Positions 20,844 to 29,247 of a DNA stretch of 32,816 bases are shown piece by piece. Under the pieces are notes generated by a model. That model saw only the letters and a list, made by a program, of their open reading frames with translations. It had not been told where the DNA came from and ran no database searches. The DNA is taken from contig NZ_BSTN01000043.1 in the NCBI RefSeq assembly GCF_030269545.1, positions 1-32,816 of the forward strand. Direction: 5' to 3'. The first letter of the stretch is position 1; every line of letters begins with the position of its first letter. The stretch comes from Actinomadura sp. NBRC 104425. Lineage in GTDB: Bacteria > Actinomycetota > Actinomycetes > Streptosporangiales > Streptosporangiaceae. Made by a program: the position numbers and the translations under genes.

Positions 20844-21974
20844 ATGCTGCGCCAGATCGCGAACAACGTCGGTCCGCATAATCTGATCCGTGAGCCGGCG
20901 GGGCAGATCGCCGCCCGCCTGGAGACCGTGTGGGCCGCCCGGAGCCGCGCCGCGGTGGTCCGCGGCTACCCTTTCATGGCGTCCCTCAGCGCCCGCGGGT
21001 TCGGGCCGACGAGGAGGAACGTCGTGTGGGACCACCTGATCTACGCCTACCTGATCGAGAACACCCGCTGCGAGGAGATCATCCGGCGGGTGATCTACGA
21101 GGCCGCGCACGGGGAGCGGTTGCGCGTGCCGCGCAACCCGACCACGTACGAATGGCTGCGCTCCACCGAGGAGCTGTTCTACTCGTACGGGCCTCCGCTG
21201 CTCGCGTCCACCGCCGTCAGCCAGCTCAGACCAGACCCGCGCAAGACACGCCGGAACGCGTATTTCCGCATGTTCGGCGTCGATCTGCAGCACGGCGCGG
21301 ACGGCGGCCCGTTCCCGTACGAGAAGCCGCAGGTCGCCAACCGCGACTTCGTGCCCACGTTCGAGAACTTCCTGCGCCAGACGTGGCGGGCCATCGAGAA
21401 CGCGCGCAACGCGATCGGCCCCAACCCGACCGACAGCGGCGCGATCGCCGATCTGGCGCTGCGGCTGCAGACCATGCTCAACGAGCGCCGCGGCGGTTCG
21501 GCGGTGGCGCCGAACCTCGCCCAGACCGAGTTCGGCGCCGTAGCACATATGTCCTGGCTGCATTTGCTGCTCGATTTCGACAATGACGTGCTCACCGATT
21601 TCCAGGCGGTCGGGACGTCGCCGGAGGAGCGGCTCGCGCGCCTGGGCGAGCGCGTCGGCGTGGCCTCGCACGCGGGATCGCACAGCTTCTTCATCCTGGC
21701 GCCCGCCGTGTCGCAGTTGCTGATCCAGATCGAGGGCGGCGCCTTCAGCGTGCCCGCCCAGGCGGAGGCGCTCTATTTGCCTGCGCCCCCGGCCGCCAAC
21801 CCGCTGCGGGACCAAGCCCTGACCATCATCGACCACTGGTCACGCGTGACAGGCCGCGACCTCAAGGCTGCCCCCGTGGTGCCCACCGCGGCATCCGCCG
21901 GCCCGGCACCGGTGCCACCGGCGGGAGCCGCCGCCGTGTCATCACAAAGGCGTGACGCCGTGCCCGCGCAATAA
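20844..21974 (+). CDS. Hypothetical helical protein of the five-gene cluster, 376 aa
   Basis: ATG 20844 follows AGGGGGA by 6 bases and starts 11 bases after the preceding stop. The frame stays open upstream but that part is a shadow of the 102-residue gene. The product starts MLRQIANNVGPHNLIREPAG. It is rich in helices and aromatic residues (VVWDHLIYAYLIENTRCEEI; YEWLRSTEELFYSYGPPLLA; TFENFLRQTWRAIENARNAI; HMSWLHLLLDFDNDVLTDFQ). The last 40 residues are Ala/Pro-rich and disordered. There is no signal peptide, no membrane segment and no motif I can name. It looks like a structural or binding protein made together with the zincin and the M15 peptidase. Confidence 0.75.
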   Translation: MLRQIANNVGPHNLIREPAGQIAARLETVWAARSRAAVVRGYPFMASLSARGFGPTRRNVVWDHLIYAYLIENTRCEEIIRRVIYEAAHGERLRVPRNPTTYEWLRSTEELFYSYGPPLLASTAVSQLRPDPRKTRRNAYFRMFGVDLQHGADGGPFPYEKPQVANRDFVPTFENFLRQTWRAIENARNAIGPNPTDSGAIADLALRLQTMLNERRGGSAVAPNLAQTEFGAVAHMSWLHLLLDFDNDVLTDFQAVGTSPEERLARLGERVGVASHAGSHSFFILAPAVSQLLIQIEGGAFSVPAQAEALYLPAPPAANPLRDQALTIIDHWSRVTGRDLKAAPVVPTAASAGPAPVPPAGAAAVSSQRRDAVPAQ

Positions 21975-22011
21975 CGCGGTCTCCGACGCTCGCAGATCGT
22001 GAGAGTGCACC

Positions 22012-23445
22012 ATGAACGAGCCCGGCAGTGTCTACGAGGACACCCCACTCGCTCCCCCTGAGCAGGAGTCACCGGCAGTCCAACCGGTCACGCCGATCGA
22101 ACACTGGGCGTATCACAGTGACACCCCCCTCCGGCCCGTCCACGAGATCCTCCAGAACGCCGAGACCGGCTACGCGCCGGTGTCCGAGGTCGCGAAGGAG
22201 ACCGCCTGGAAGGGCACCGCCGAGCAGATCGCCTTCCGCGAGGCGGTGCTGCGGGCGCACCTCGCGCGCTCACGCCGGCGCAAGGGCCCGCCCGGACGCG
22301 ACCTGACGCCCGCCGAACTCGCCCCGGTCGCCGGCACCGGCATGCGGATGCGCCGGGACGCCGCCGAGGCGGCCGGCCGGCTCATCGCGGCCGCCAACGA
22401 GGCGCTCGCCCAGGCCAAGCAGGCCGGGGACCCGGACGCGCTGAAGACCCGCCGGGTGACCGCGACGAGCGGGTACCGGGGAAGCGAACACCAAGCCCGG
22501 CTCTGGCGCGGCTATTTCCCGAGCTACTACGACCGCACCGTCCGGCAACGCGAGGGGCTCGCGTCCGGCCCGCACGGCGCCGAGGCCGTCAACTACATGA
22601 TCAAAGACTTCGGCGTGCCGAAGTGGATCGCCGCCCCCGGGTACAGCAACCACCAGTCGGGAATCGCCATCGACCTTCAGCAGGAACGCACCGGCGCGCC
22701 GATCCGCAATTCGAGCCAGAAGGCGGCGCTGGCGGCGTGGCGGGGAAGCTGGCTCTACCGCTGGCTCACCCAGAACGCGGCGTCCTTCGGATTCCAGCCC
22801 TACCCGAAAGAACCTTGGCATTGGGAATACCGACCGGCCACGTCAGAACAGGGGTCACCCGCCGGCGAGGAATACGAGCCGCAGTTCGAGCCGGAGGAAC
22901 TGGATCTCTACGAGGAGCCTGAATACGAGACCGAGCCGGGCGAGGAGGCCGACGTCGAGGTGCACGAGGAGGACACATCACCAGAACACTTCATGGAAAG
23001 CGAAGTCCTGGAATCAGAGGAACCCCTCCCCCACGCCCAGGAGCGCGCGACCGAGGAAGCGGCATCCGCCGCCCCTGCCGGAGGCTTCGTCACGAGCGCC
23101 GAAACTGCGGAACAGGCCGGGACGGACCGCCCCGCAATGGTGAGCCTCGACCAGCTCGAGCCCCTGCTGGGGGAGGCGGAAAGCTTTCTGGACCTGGCGC
23201 GGGCCACGTATCGCGACACGGTCGACGCCGTCAGGACGCGCATCAGGATCGGCCAGGGGGTGGTGGACGGCGACCGGCTGACGGACATGGTGTTCTTCGA
23301 CCGCCACCCCGACCGCGCCGGACGCCCGCCGGCCCTGGGCGATCCCGACTTCGCCGCGCTGCACCGTAAGTGGCTCGACATCAGGGACCGCGTCGTCCGA
23401 CCGGCGTTGCAGGACTGTTCGCGCCCCCGCCGCGACCGCGCCTGA
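22012..23445 (+). CDS. M15 (VanY-type) D-Ala-D-Ala carboxypeptidase-like protein with acidic extension, 477 aa
   Basis: M15 enzymes are zinc peptidases that cut peptidoglycan stems. The zinc site is complete: SNHQSGIAID gives His214 and Asp221, and EPWHWEY gives Glu267 and His270. Upstream, RVTATSGYRGSEHQARLWRG is the usual substrate-side segment. The N-terminus has no signal peptide but carries DTPL motifs (YEDTPLAPPEQ; HSDTPLRPVHEI) like those of the 784-residue protein. After the domain comes a long acidic stretch (about 280-345; EEYEPQFEPEELDLYEEPEY), then a helical C-terminal region ending RDRVVRPALQDC. A wall-cutting enzyme without a Sec signal suggests delivery by another route or release by lysis. 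The ribosome site is weak (GAGAG). Confidence 0.85.
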   Translation: MNEPGSVYEDTPLAPPEQESPAVQPVTPIEHWAYHSDTPLRPVHEILQNAETGYAPVSEVAKETAWKGTAEQIAFREAVLRAHLARSRRRKGPPGRDLTPAELAPVAGTGMRMRRDAAEAAGRLIAAANEALAQAKQAGDPDALKTRRVTATSGYRGSEHQARLWRGYFPSYYDRTVRQREGLASGPHGAEAVNYMIKDFGVPKWIAAPGYSNHQSGIAIDLQQERTGAPIRNSSQKAALAAWRGSWLYRWLTQNAASFGFQPYPKEPWHWEYRPATSEQGSPAGEEYEPQFEPEELDLYEEPEYETEPGEEADVEVHEEDTSPEHFMESEVLESEEPLPHAQERATEEAASAAPAGGFVTSAETAEQAGTDRPAMVSLDQLEPLLGEAESFLDLARATYRDTVDAVRTRIRIGQGVVDGDRLTDMVFFDRHPDRAGRPPALGDPDFAALHRKWLDIRDRVVRPALQDCSRPRRDRA

Positions 23446-23518
23446 GCAATCGAGTACTCGCGGAGGCAGTGCATGAACACTGCCGCGCGAGGTATGTCCC
23501 GTCCGGGAGGTGGTCGGT

Positions 23519-24475
23519 ATGGGCGGCGGTGAGGTCCGCGACGGGGTTTCGCTCAGCAATCTCGACCAGCCCCTGTTCGAGGGCGCGGACGCGGCCAAGC
23601 GCGACCTGGTCGACTATCTGGACGCCATCGGCGAACGGTTCGTCGCGCACCTGGCGGACCGGCCGCTGTCGGTCGTGCGGGTGCTGCGCGGCCAGGACCC
23701 GTTCATGCAGAAGAACCTGCCGAGATACGCCCCGCCGTGGGTGCCGCGGATACGGTTGTGGGCGGAGTCGTCCAGGCGCGAGGTGGCGTACGCCCTGTGC
23801 AACGACCGCCGCACGCTGCTGTGGTTCGCCAATCAGCGCGCCGTGGAGTACCACTTGCCCTTGACACGCGTCGGGCACTGGGACGAGCCCACGCATCTGG
23901 TGCTCGACATCGACCCGCCGGACGGGAAGTCGTTCGGCCTGGCCGTCCGCGCCGCTCACCTCGTCCGGCAGGCGCTGGCCGACTCCGGTCTGGCGGGGGC
24001 GGTGAAGACGAGCGGTTCCAAGGGCGTGCACGTGTTCGTGCCGGTGGCGCGGGTGACACTGGAGGAGGCCGCGGCCGCGACCCGCGCACTGGCCGCGCGC
24101 GCTGAACGGCTCGACCCCGCGCTGGCCACGACGGCCTTCATCCGCGAGGACCGGGCGGGCAAGGTGTTCATCGACTCCACCCGCGCCGGTACGGCGACCG
24201 TCGTGGCCGCCTACAGCCCGCGTGCCCGTCCGCGCGCGCCGGTGTCGTTCCCGGTGCCGTGGGACGAGCTGGACGGCATCGCCCCCGGCGAATTCACGCT
24301 GCGCACGGCCGCGCCCCTGGTCGCCGAACGGGACCTGTGGACGCAACTGATGCCCGCGCCGCAACCGCTCGGCTCCGACCTGATCGAAGAGGGCCGCGCC
24401 ATTCCGGTGGCCCGAGTGCAGGCCATGCACGAGGGAAAACGCCGCGCCCGAGCCCGCCGCGCCGCCGAGCAGTAG
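23519..24475 (+). CDS. Stand-alone LigD polymerase-domain protein (NHEJ primase-polymerase type), 318 aa
   Basis: ATG 23519 has GGGAGG 8 bases upstream. The whole protein is the polymerase (archaeo-eukaryotic primase) domain of bacterial ligase D, which fills gaps during non-homologous end joining with Ku. The catalytic acids are Asp130 and Asp132 in HLVLDIDPPDGKSF and probably Asp219 in KVFIDSTRAGTATVVAAYSP. The nucleotide-binding SGSKGVHVFVPV (165-176) is intact. The C-terminal WDEL, TLRTAAPL segments match the family end, and a basic tail (KRRARARRAAEQ) could bind DNA. Ligase and phosphoesterase modules are not in the window; in actinobacteria they are often separate genes. The gene lies 73 bases after the M15 gene on the same strand. 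Confidence 0.9.
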   Translation: MGGGEVRDGVSLSNLDQPLFEGADAAKRDLVDYLDAIGERFVAHLADRPLSVVRVLRGQDPFMQKNLPRYAPPWVPRIRLWAESSRREVAYALCNDRRTLLWFANQRAVEYHLPLTRVGHWDEPTHLVLDIDPPDGKSFGLAVRAAHLVRQALADSGLAGAVKTSGSKGVHVFVPVARVTLEEAAAATRALAARAERLDPALATTAFIREDRAGKVFIDSTRAGTATVVAAYSPRARPRAPVSFPVPWDELDGIAPGEFTLRTAAPLVAERDLWTQLMPAPQPLGSDLIEEGRAIPVARVQAMHEGKRRARARRAAEQ

Positions 24476-24586
24476 CAAAGGCCGCCGGTCACGGACATCC
24501 ACCAAGGCGCCCCAACGCCCGAACCGTCACCGAAAGGCGATCCTCGGCATCCGGCCGCACGCGTCCCAACACACCCGCACGGCCGG

Positions 24587-26419
24587 TCAGGTCGTTGTGA
24601 AGGGGGCTTCGTCGGGGGTATCGCGGTAGCCGTTGGCCTGGAGAGTGAACAGGCGGGCGTAGGTGCCGTCCCGGGCGAGCAGCTGTTCGTGGGTGCCCCG
24701 CTCGACGACCGCGCCGCCGTCCAGCACCGCGATCGTGGACGCGTCGCGGACGGTGCTGAGCCGGTGCGAGATCAGCAGGCTGGTGCGGCCGGTGCGGTGG
24801 TCGCGCAGGCCCCGGTGCACCTCGTGCTCGGCCTCGGCGTCCAGGCCGGAGCTGGGCTCGTCCAGGATGAGCAGGTCGGTGTCGTCGCGCAGCAGGGCGC
24901 GGGCGATGGCCACGCGCTGCCACTGGCCGCCCGACAGCAGCACCCCGGTGCCCGGGTCCTCCCACAGCGGCGACTCGAACGTCCGCGACAGCATCGTGTC
25001 GTAGCCGCGCGGCAGCGCGGCCAGGGTGTCGTGGCATCCGGCGCGGCGGGCGGCGGCCTCGATGCGGGCGCGGTCGTCCAGCGCGGCCAGGTCGCCGACG
25101 CCGATGTTGTCGGCGGCGCTCAGCTCGTAGGCCATGAAGTCCTGGAAGACGGTGCCGATGCGGCGGCGCAGTTCGTCGACGGGCAGGTCCCGCAGGTCCA
25201 CGCCGTCCCACAGGATGGCGCCGCGGGTCGGGTCGTACAAGCGGCACAGCAGTTTGACCAGGGTGCTCTTGCCGCCGCCGTTGGGCCCGACGAGCGCGGT
25301 GGCCTCCCCGGCGGGGATGGTGAGGGTGACGCCGCGCAGCACCCACGGCAGGTCGTCGCCGTAGCGGAACCACACATCGCGCAGCTCGATGCCCTCGCGC
25401 AGCCGAGGGACGCTGCGGGGGCGGGAGGGCGCGGGCAGGTCGGGGCCGGCGTCGACGACGTGCCGGTAGTGGCCGAACAGCAGCATGGCCTCGTGCAGGC
25501 GGCCCGCGCTGCTGGTCACGATGGTCAAGCCGTCCTGGACGCCCGCGACGGCGGCGACGAACACCGACACGTCGCCGATGGTGAGCCGTCCGGCGCGGGC
25601 CGCGTGCACCGCCCACACCAGCCCGCCGGCGGCGAGCAGCGCGCCCAGCAGCCCGTGCGCGCCCTGGACGAGCAGTTCGCGGCGGCCCATGCGGCGCCGG
25701 GCGGCGTTGATCCAGCGCAGCTCGGCGAGCATGCGGCCGCCGAACAGGCCGCCGAGCCCGTACAGCCGCACCTCCTTGGCGGCGCCGAGGCTGGTGAGCA
25801 GCTGCGAGTAGAACAGCTCGCGGCGGGTGGCGTGGCCCAGGTCGGCCAGCATGCGCGCCCTGAAGCGGCTCAGCCGGATCTGCCCGTGCAGCGCGACGGC
25901 GCCCGTCACGGCGACGAGCACCAGCATCCACGGGCTCAGCACGGCGAGGGTGGCGAGGAACCCGGTCACCATCAAAAGACCCTGGACGCCGTCGAGCACG
26001 CCGTCGACCACCTCCGACGGTCCGGTCGGGCCCGTGTCGGCGGCCAGCGACAGCCGGTCGTGGAAGTGCGGGTCCTCGAACCGGCTCAGGCCGGGCATGG
26101 CGGCGACGGCCTTGTAGAGACGGGCGCGCGCCGTCAGGTCGATGGCCCGCCCCAGCTCGCCCTCGACGTACCGCAGCAGCTGGGACACCAGCACGGAGGC
26201 CAGCCCCGCCGCGCCCAACGCCAGGACCGGGGCCGGCAGCGGCGCGCCGGGGACGGCGAGCCGGTCGAGCACCACCTTGGTCAGCCAGGCGACCAGCACC
26301 GGCAGGGCGCTGGCCACCACGGCGAGGGCGACGCGCGCCAGCAGCCGGGCGGGGCCCGACGCCCAGGCCAGCTCGACCGCCGACGCCAGGTGGCGCGGGG
26401 CCGCCCGGTCGCGGGTCAT
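24587..26419 (-). CDS. ABC transporter, fused permease/ATPase (probable RiPP exporter), 610 aa
   Basis: The start codon (26417-26419) overlaps the stop of the redoxin gene (ATGA). Residues about 1-330 hold the six-helix permease domain (LLARVALAVVASALPVLVAW; LLMVTGFLATLAVLSPWMLV; GAHGLLGALLAAGGLVWAVH). The ATPase domain has Walker A GPNGGGKST (about 376), Q-loop TVFQDF, signature LSGGQWQRVA (about 495), Walker B LLILDEPSSGLD (about 520) and the H-loop LLISHRLSTVRD. All are intact. There is no C39 peptidase domain, so it exports but does not cut leaders. It is the last gene of the graspetide operon and most likely secretes the modified peptide. Confidence 0.92.
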   Translation of the reverse strand: MTRDRAAPRHLASAVELAWASGPARLLARVALAVVASALPVLVAWLTKVVLDRLAVPGAPLPAPVLALGAAGLASVLVSQLLRYVEGELGRAIDLTARARLYKAVAAMPGLSRFEDPHFHDRLSLAADTGPTGPSEVVDGVLDGVQGLLMVTGFLATLAVLSPWMLVLVAVTGAVALHGQIRLSRFRARMLADLGHATRRELFYSQLLTSLGAAKEVRLYGLGGLFGGRMLAELRWINAARRRMGRRELLVQGAHGLLGALLAAGGLVWAVHAARAGRLTIGDVSVFVAAVAGVQDGLTIVTSSAGRLHEAMLLFGHYRHVVDAGPDLPAPSRPRSVPRLREGIELRDVWFRYGDDLPWVLRGVTLTIPAGEATALVGPNGGGKSTLVKLLCRLYDPTRGAILWDGVDLRDLPVDELRRRIGTVFQDFMAYELSAADNIGVGDLAALDDRARIEAAARRAGCHDTLAALPRGYDTMLSRTFESPLWEDPGTGVLLSGGQWQRVAIARALLRDDTDLLILDEPSSGLDAEAEHEVHRGLRDHRTGRTSLLISHRLSTVRDASTIAVLDGGAVVERGTHEQLLARDGTYARLFTLQANGYRDTPDEAPFTTT

Positions 26420-26967
26420 GCGGACGCCAGGTCGGGGATGCGTTCGGGCAGCGCGTAGCTGGCGACCATCACGTCGTCGCGCAGCACGCCGTAGGCGGGC
26501 AGCGCGCCCACCCCGAAGGCGCGCACCAGCGGGCCTCCCTCCTCGCTCTCGGTGAGCACCCGCGCCACCGGCGCGAGCCGTTCGCACAGCTCGCCGACCC
26601 CGGCGGAGGTGCCCAGCACCACGGCCAGGACCTGATCGCGGCCACCGGGCGCCGCCTGCGCGCGCTCCAGGAACCCGGGAACGCTGTCCTCGCACAGCGG
26701 GCAGCCGGGTGCCAGGAAGCCGATGAGCGTCGTGCCGGTCAGGTCGTCCCGCGTCACCAGCGCGCCGTCGGCGGCGGTCACCGCGAACTCGCCGACGCGG
26801 GTGCCGGGCGCGACGTCCAGCGGCGCGGGCTCCGCCGGCCCGCGGGGGCGCCCGTCGGCCAGCAGGCGGGTGTGCTCGCCGAGCCGGCGGATGACGGCCA
26901 GCAGCAGCACCGTGTTGACCAGGCACAGCGCGCCGACGGTCGTCACCGCGGCCGTCGCGTACGACAT
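26416..26967 (-). CDS. Membrane-anchored thioredoxin-like protein (MauD/TlpA type), 183 aa
   Basis: ATG 26967 has GAGGAGG upstream. Residues 5-27 are an uncleaved membrane anchor (TTVGALCLVNTVLLLAVIRR). The rest is a redoxin domain outside the membrane with the active-site motif CPLC (Cys89-Cys92, in FLAPGCPLCEDSVPGF) and the cis-Pro region GVGALPAYGVL. Proteins of this type (MauD in methylamine dehydrogenase assembly) form or rearrange disulfides together with MauE. A MauE homologue is the next gene upstream, with a 21-base gap. In this operon the likely client is the Cys-containing precursor peptide. Confidence 0.85.
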   Translation of the reverse strand: MSYATAAVTTVGALCLVNTVLLLAVIRRLGEHTRLLADGRPRGPAEPAPLDVAPGTRVGEFAVTAADGALVTRDDLTGTTLIGFLAPGCPLCEDSVPGFLERAQAAPGGRDQVLAVVLGTSAGVGELCERLAPVARVLTESEEGGPLVRAFGVGALPAYGVLRDDVMVASYALPERIPDLASA

Positions 26968-26988
26968 GCGGCCTCCTCACGCTCGGGG

Positions 26989-27534
26989 CTATCGGGACGG
27001 CGGCCCGGACCGGACGGGCCGCACGAGGAACACCAGCTCCTCCAGGTCGATCAGCAGCAGCGCGGCCGCCGCGCCGGCGATCACGGTGAGGGCGAGGGTC
27101 TGCCCCGGCGGCGGCGGTCCGGCCGCGGCGGAAAGGACGGCGCCCGCCGCCGAGACCAGCAGCAGAATCACGTTGCGCACCACGTGGACGGCGCCGGGGG
27201 GGCGCCGGCCCGCGCCGAAGCAGCGGCACGGCACCCGGACCCGGTTGCGCACCATCCGGGCGACGGCGACGGTGAACACCGCCATCAGCAGCGCCGCCGC
27301 CGCCATCGCCGCGCCGGCGCTCGCCGGGAGCGCCGCGGCGACCGCCGTCGCCGCCTCGGCGGCCGCCATCACCGCCGCCACGGGGCCCGCCGCGCGCGGC
27401 GGGACCCCGGCGCCGGTCGACAGCCAGCGGCGGAAGTCCGCGTAGGCGGCCCGGCCGGAGAGCTTGGCGGCCGCCGAGAACGCGAACGTCACCGCGACGA
27501 CCGCCTGCGCGCCCGCCGCCAGGTAGGACGGCAC
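26989..27534 (-). CDS. MauE/DoxX-type redox membrane protein, 181 aa
   Basis: GTG 27532-27534 starts 4 bases after the ATP-grasp stop, so it is translationally coupled. Four hydrophobic helices are visible: YLAAGAQAVVAVTFAFSAAA; about 50-95 (two, Ala-rich); NVILLLVSAAGAVLS; LALTVIAGAAAALLLIDLEE. The family motif pair is present as KLSGRAAYADFRRWL near residue 24 and VPCRCFG (Cys103, Cys105) before the third helix. MauE is required with MauD for correct disulfides in MauA. Here it is paired with the CPLC redoxin, so a membrane relay that oxidises the exported peptide is a reasonable inference. Confidence 0.82.
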   Translation of the reverse strand: MPSYLAAGAQAVVAVTFAFSAAAKLSGRAAYADFRRWLSTGAGVPPRAAGPVAAVMAAAEAATAVAAALPASAGAAMAAAALLMAVFTVAVARMVRNRVRVPCRCFGAGRRPPGAVHVVRNVILLLVSAAGAVLSAAAGPPPPGQTLALTVIAGAAAALLLIDLEELVFLVRPVRSGPPSR

Positions 27535-27538
27535 GTCG

Positions 27539-28561
27539 CTAGTAGCCGATCTGCGTCACCTCTCCCCGTGTGAACGGCCCGCCGCGCATCAGCAGCTCGG
27601 CCATGTGGTCGCCGAGGTTCAGGCCCAGGTCGTGCTGCATCCACATGAACTGGCCCGCCGGGTTGACCTCCAGGAAGACATGCTCCCCTTCGGGCGTGAC
27701 GATGAAGTCCACGGCGGCGTACACCGCGCGCAACTCGGTCAGCAGCTCCTGGGTCTTCTTGACGACGTCCTCGGGCAGCGGCCGGTAGTCGCCGTAGGGC
27801 AGCGAGCCGATCTCGCCCGAGGCGCCCCGCCAGTCCACCGCCGTCCGGTCGTCCCGCTGCGAGTCGATCACGACCGGGAAGTAGGTGTTCCCGAGCACGG
27901 TCAACCGCACCTCGTAGGCCTTGTCGACGTACTCCTGGAACATGCACATCGTGTGGCCGACCCGGTCGAGATGCTCGTGGATCTCGTCGCCGACCACGGC
28001 GGTGAGCAGCCCGCCGGGGAACGCGCCCGGATAGTGGATCACCCCGCCGATCTGCGACTTGTACACGATCGGCCGCTCGGAGCGTTCCACCAGCGCGGCG
28101 ACCTCCGCCGGGTCGTTGGTCAGCAGGGTGCGCGGCGTGCGCAGCCCCACCCGCCGGGCCAGCTCCAGCTGGTACGGCTTGAGCTCGCCGACCGCGTCGA
28201 TGTCGGGCCGGTTCACCCACAGGCAGTCGGTGGCGCGCAGGATGCCGCCGATTGCCTGCATGGCCTCCTTGCGGGCGAACAGCCGCTCCGGTTCGCCCAT
28301 CTCCGGGTCGAACTGGAACGCGGTCGGGCGGCGGTACCACACCGACGTCAGCCGGTCCAGGTCGACCTCGCGGTCGCGGTGCCGCATGATGCGGCGGCGG
28401 CCGTCGAAGTCGGAGGTTGTGAACGTCAGCCGGCGCGGGAAGTAGCTGAGGTCGACGCGGACGACCTCGGCTCCCCGGGCCGACAGGGTCTGGATCACCG
28501 GGTCGACCGTGGGGTCGAACTCTTGGGTCAGAATGAGGACCCGGGGGGCCGTCGACGTCAT
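27539..28561 (-). CDS. ATP-grasp peptide ligase (graspetide maturase, SAV_5884-like), 340 aa
   Basis: The ATG (28559-28561) overlaps the stop of the precursor gene. Residues 1-110 are the pre-ATP-grasp domain (RVLILTQEFDPTVDPVIQTL; RLTSVWYRRPTAFQF). Then follow the ATP-binding strand (ERPIVYKSQIGGVIHYPG), the MCMFQEYVDKAYEVRLTVLG segment and the magnesium site VFLEVNPAGQFMWMQ (Glu298, Asn300). This matches ATP-grasp ribosomal peptide maturases. These phosphorylate Asp/Glu side chains of a precursor and close ester or amide rings with Thr/Ser or Lys. The two precursor-like genes upstream share the frame-overlap coupling, so they are the likely substrates. Confidence 0.9.
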   Translation of the reverse strand: MTSTAPRVLILTQEFDPTVDPVIQTLSARGAEVVRVDLSYFPRRLTFTTSDFDGRRRIMRHRDREVDLDRLTSVWYRRPTAFQFDPEMGEPERLFARKEAMQAIGGILRATDCLWVNRPDIDAVGELKPYQLELARRVGLRTPRTLLTNDPAEVAALVERSERPIVYKSQIGGVIHYPGAFPGGLLTAVVGDEIHEHLDRVGHTMCMFQEYVDKAYEVRLTVLGNTYFPVVIDSQRDDRTAVDWRGASGEIGSLPYGDYRPLPEDVVKKTQELLTELRAVYAAVDFIVTPEGEHVFLEVNPAGQFMWMQHDLGLNLGDHMAELLMRGGPFTRGEVTQIGY

Positions 28562-28839
28562 GAGCAGGTGTCGTCCCTGCACTTGTCGCTGCCCTGGTAG
28601 CAGCTGGTGTTGGTGTTGGTGGCGACGCCGGCGGTGATCGAGCCGGGCGGGAAGACCCAGGTCTGGGTCTGCTCGTCGTAGTGTCCCTCCTCCGGCTTGG
28701 CCGGGTAGCCGTCCCAGTGGGAGTACAGGTAGGCCAGCGGCTGCGTGCGCGGGTCGGCCGGCGGCTGCGGTTCGATGCGGTGCCCTTCGATGAACGACAG
28801 AGCCGTCTGCAGCGGCTCCCTGGTGAGGGTGTGGGACAT
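28558..28839 (-). CDS. Graspetide precursor peptide with Cys-containing core, 93 aa
   Basis: ATG 28837-28839 overlaps the stop of the upstream peptide gene, and its own stop overlaps the ATP-grasp start. The leader begins MSHTLTREPLQTALSFIEGH. The conserved middle is LAYLYSHWDGYPAKPEEGHY followed by DEQTQTWVFPPGS. The C-terminal core region starts near ITAGVATNTNT and ends SCYQGSDKCRDDTCS. Thr/Ser (acceptors) and Asp residues (donors) for omega-ester rings are present in the last 25 residues, with three cysteines. The small size, position and relation to ATP-grasp target peptides support the call. The exact ring pattern and cleavage site cannot be read from sequence. Confidence 0.85.
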   Translation of the reverse strand: MSHTLTREPLQTALSFIEGHRIEPQPPADPRTQPLAYLYSHWDGYPAKPEEGHYDEQTQTWVFPPGSITAGVATNTNTSCYQGSDKCRDDTCS

Positions 28840-29240
28840 CACTGGCTTCCCTTCTCCGCCGGGGTCTTCGGCGGACGTTGCGGGGACGACGGAGGCGACG
28901 GCGGGCCGCCGGGCCGCGCCGGCTCTTCACCGGGCGGCGCACCGGCGAAGGGCTCGGTGATCCCGGCGATCCCGGTCACCTCTCCGGAGAACCGCCAGAC
29001 CAGCTCGACCTCGTCGTAGTGCCCGGCGGTGAACGCCAGGTCGTGCTCCGGCTCGTCCTCGCCGGCCTGCTGGTACAGGTAGCCGAGGGGCGCGCCGGGG
29101 GCCAGCCGCCGCTGCTCGCGTAGCCGCGCGGGGACACCGCGGACGATGAGCGAGCCGTCCTGCAATTCCGGTGGATCGAAGCGCAGGAACGCCGGCGGAT
29201 CGGTGGGTCTGGAGGCCGTCGGACCAGCGTTTTCGATCAC
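28839..29240 (-). CDS. Second precursor-like peptide with Pro-rich tail, 133 aa
   Basis: The middle part aligns with the precursor gene that follows it: LGYLYQQAGEDEPEHDLAF then GHYDEVELVWRFSGEVTGIA, against LAYLYS, GHYDEQTQTWVF and GSITAGVA. After this point the two differ completely. This one has TEPFAGAPPGEEPARPGGPP and a Pro/Ser/Lys-rich end without cysteine. It may be a second substrate, a detached leader or helper for the ligase, or a decayed precursor. GTG 29240 has no ribosome site. A SARP-type promoter whose -10 candidate lies 7 bases upstream suggests a leaderless message. It is the first gene of the operon. Confidence 0.75.
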   Translation of the reverse strand: MIENAGPTASRPTDPPAFLRFDPPELQDGSLIVRGVPARLREQRRLAPGAPLGYLYQQAGEDEPEHDLAFTAGHYDEVELVWRFSGEVTGIAGITEPFAGAPPGEEPARPGGPPSPPSSPQRPPKTPAEKGSQ

Positions 29241-29247
29241 GGCTGCA

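Noticed and set aside
16891..23445. A complete contractile injection system or phage tail locus
   Set aside because: No sheath, tube, baseplate, spike or AAA+ assembly gene is visible. At most the genes could be cargo or accessories of such a system elsewhere.
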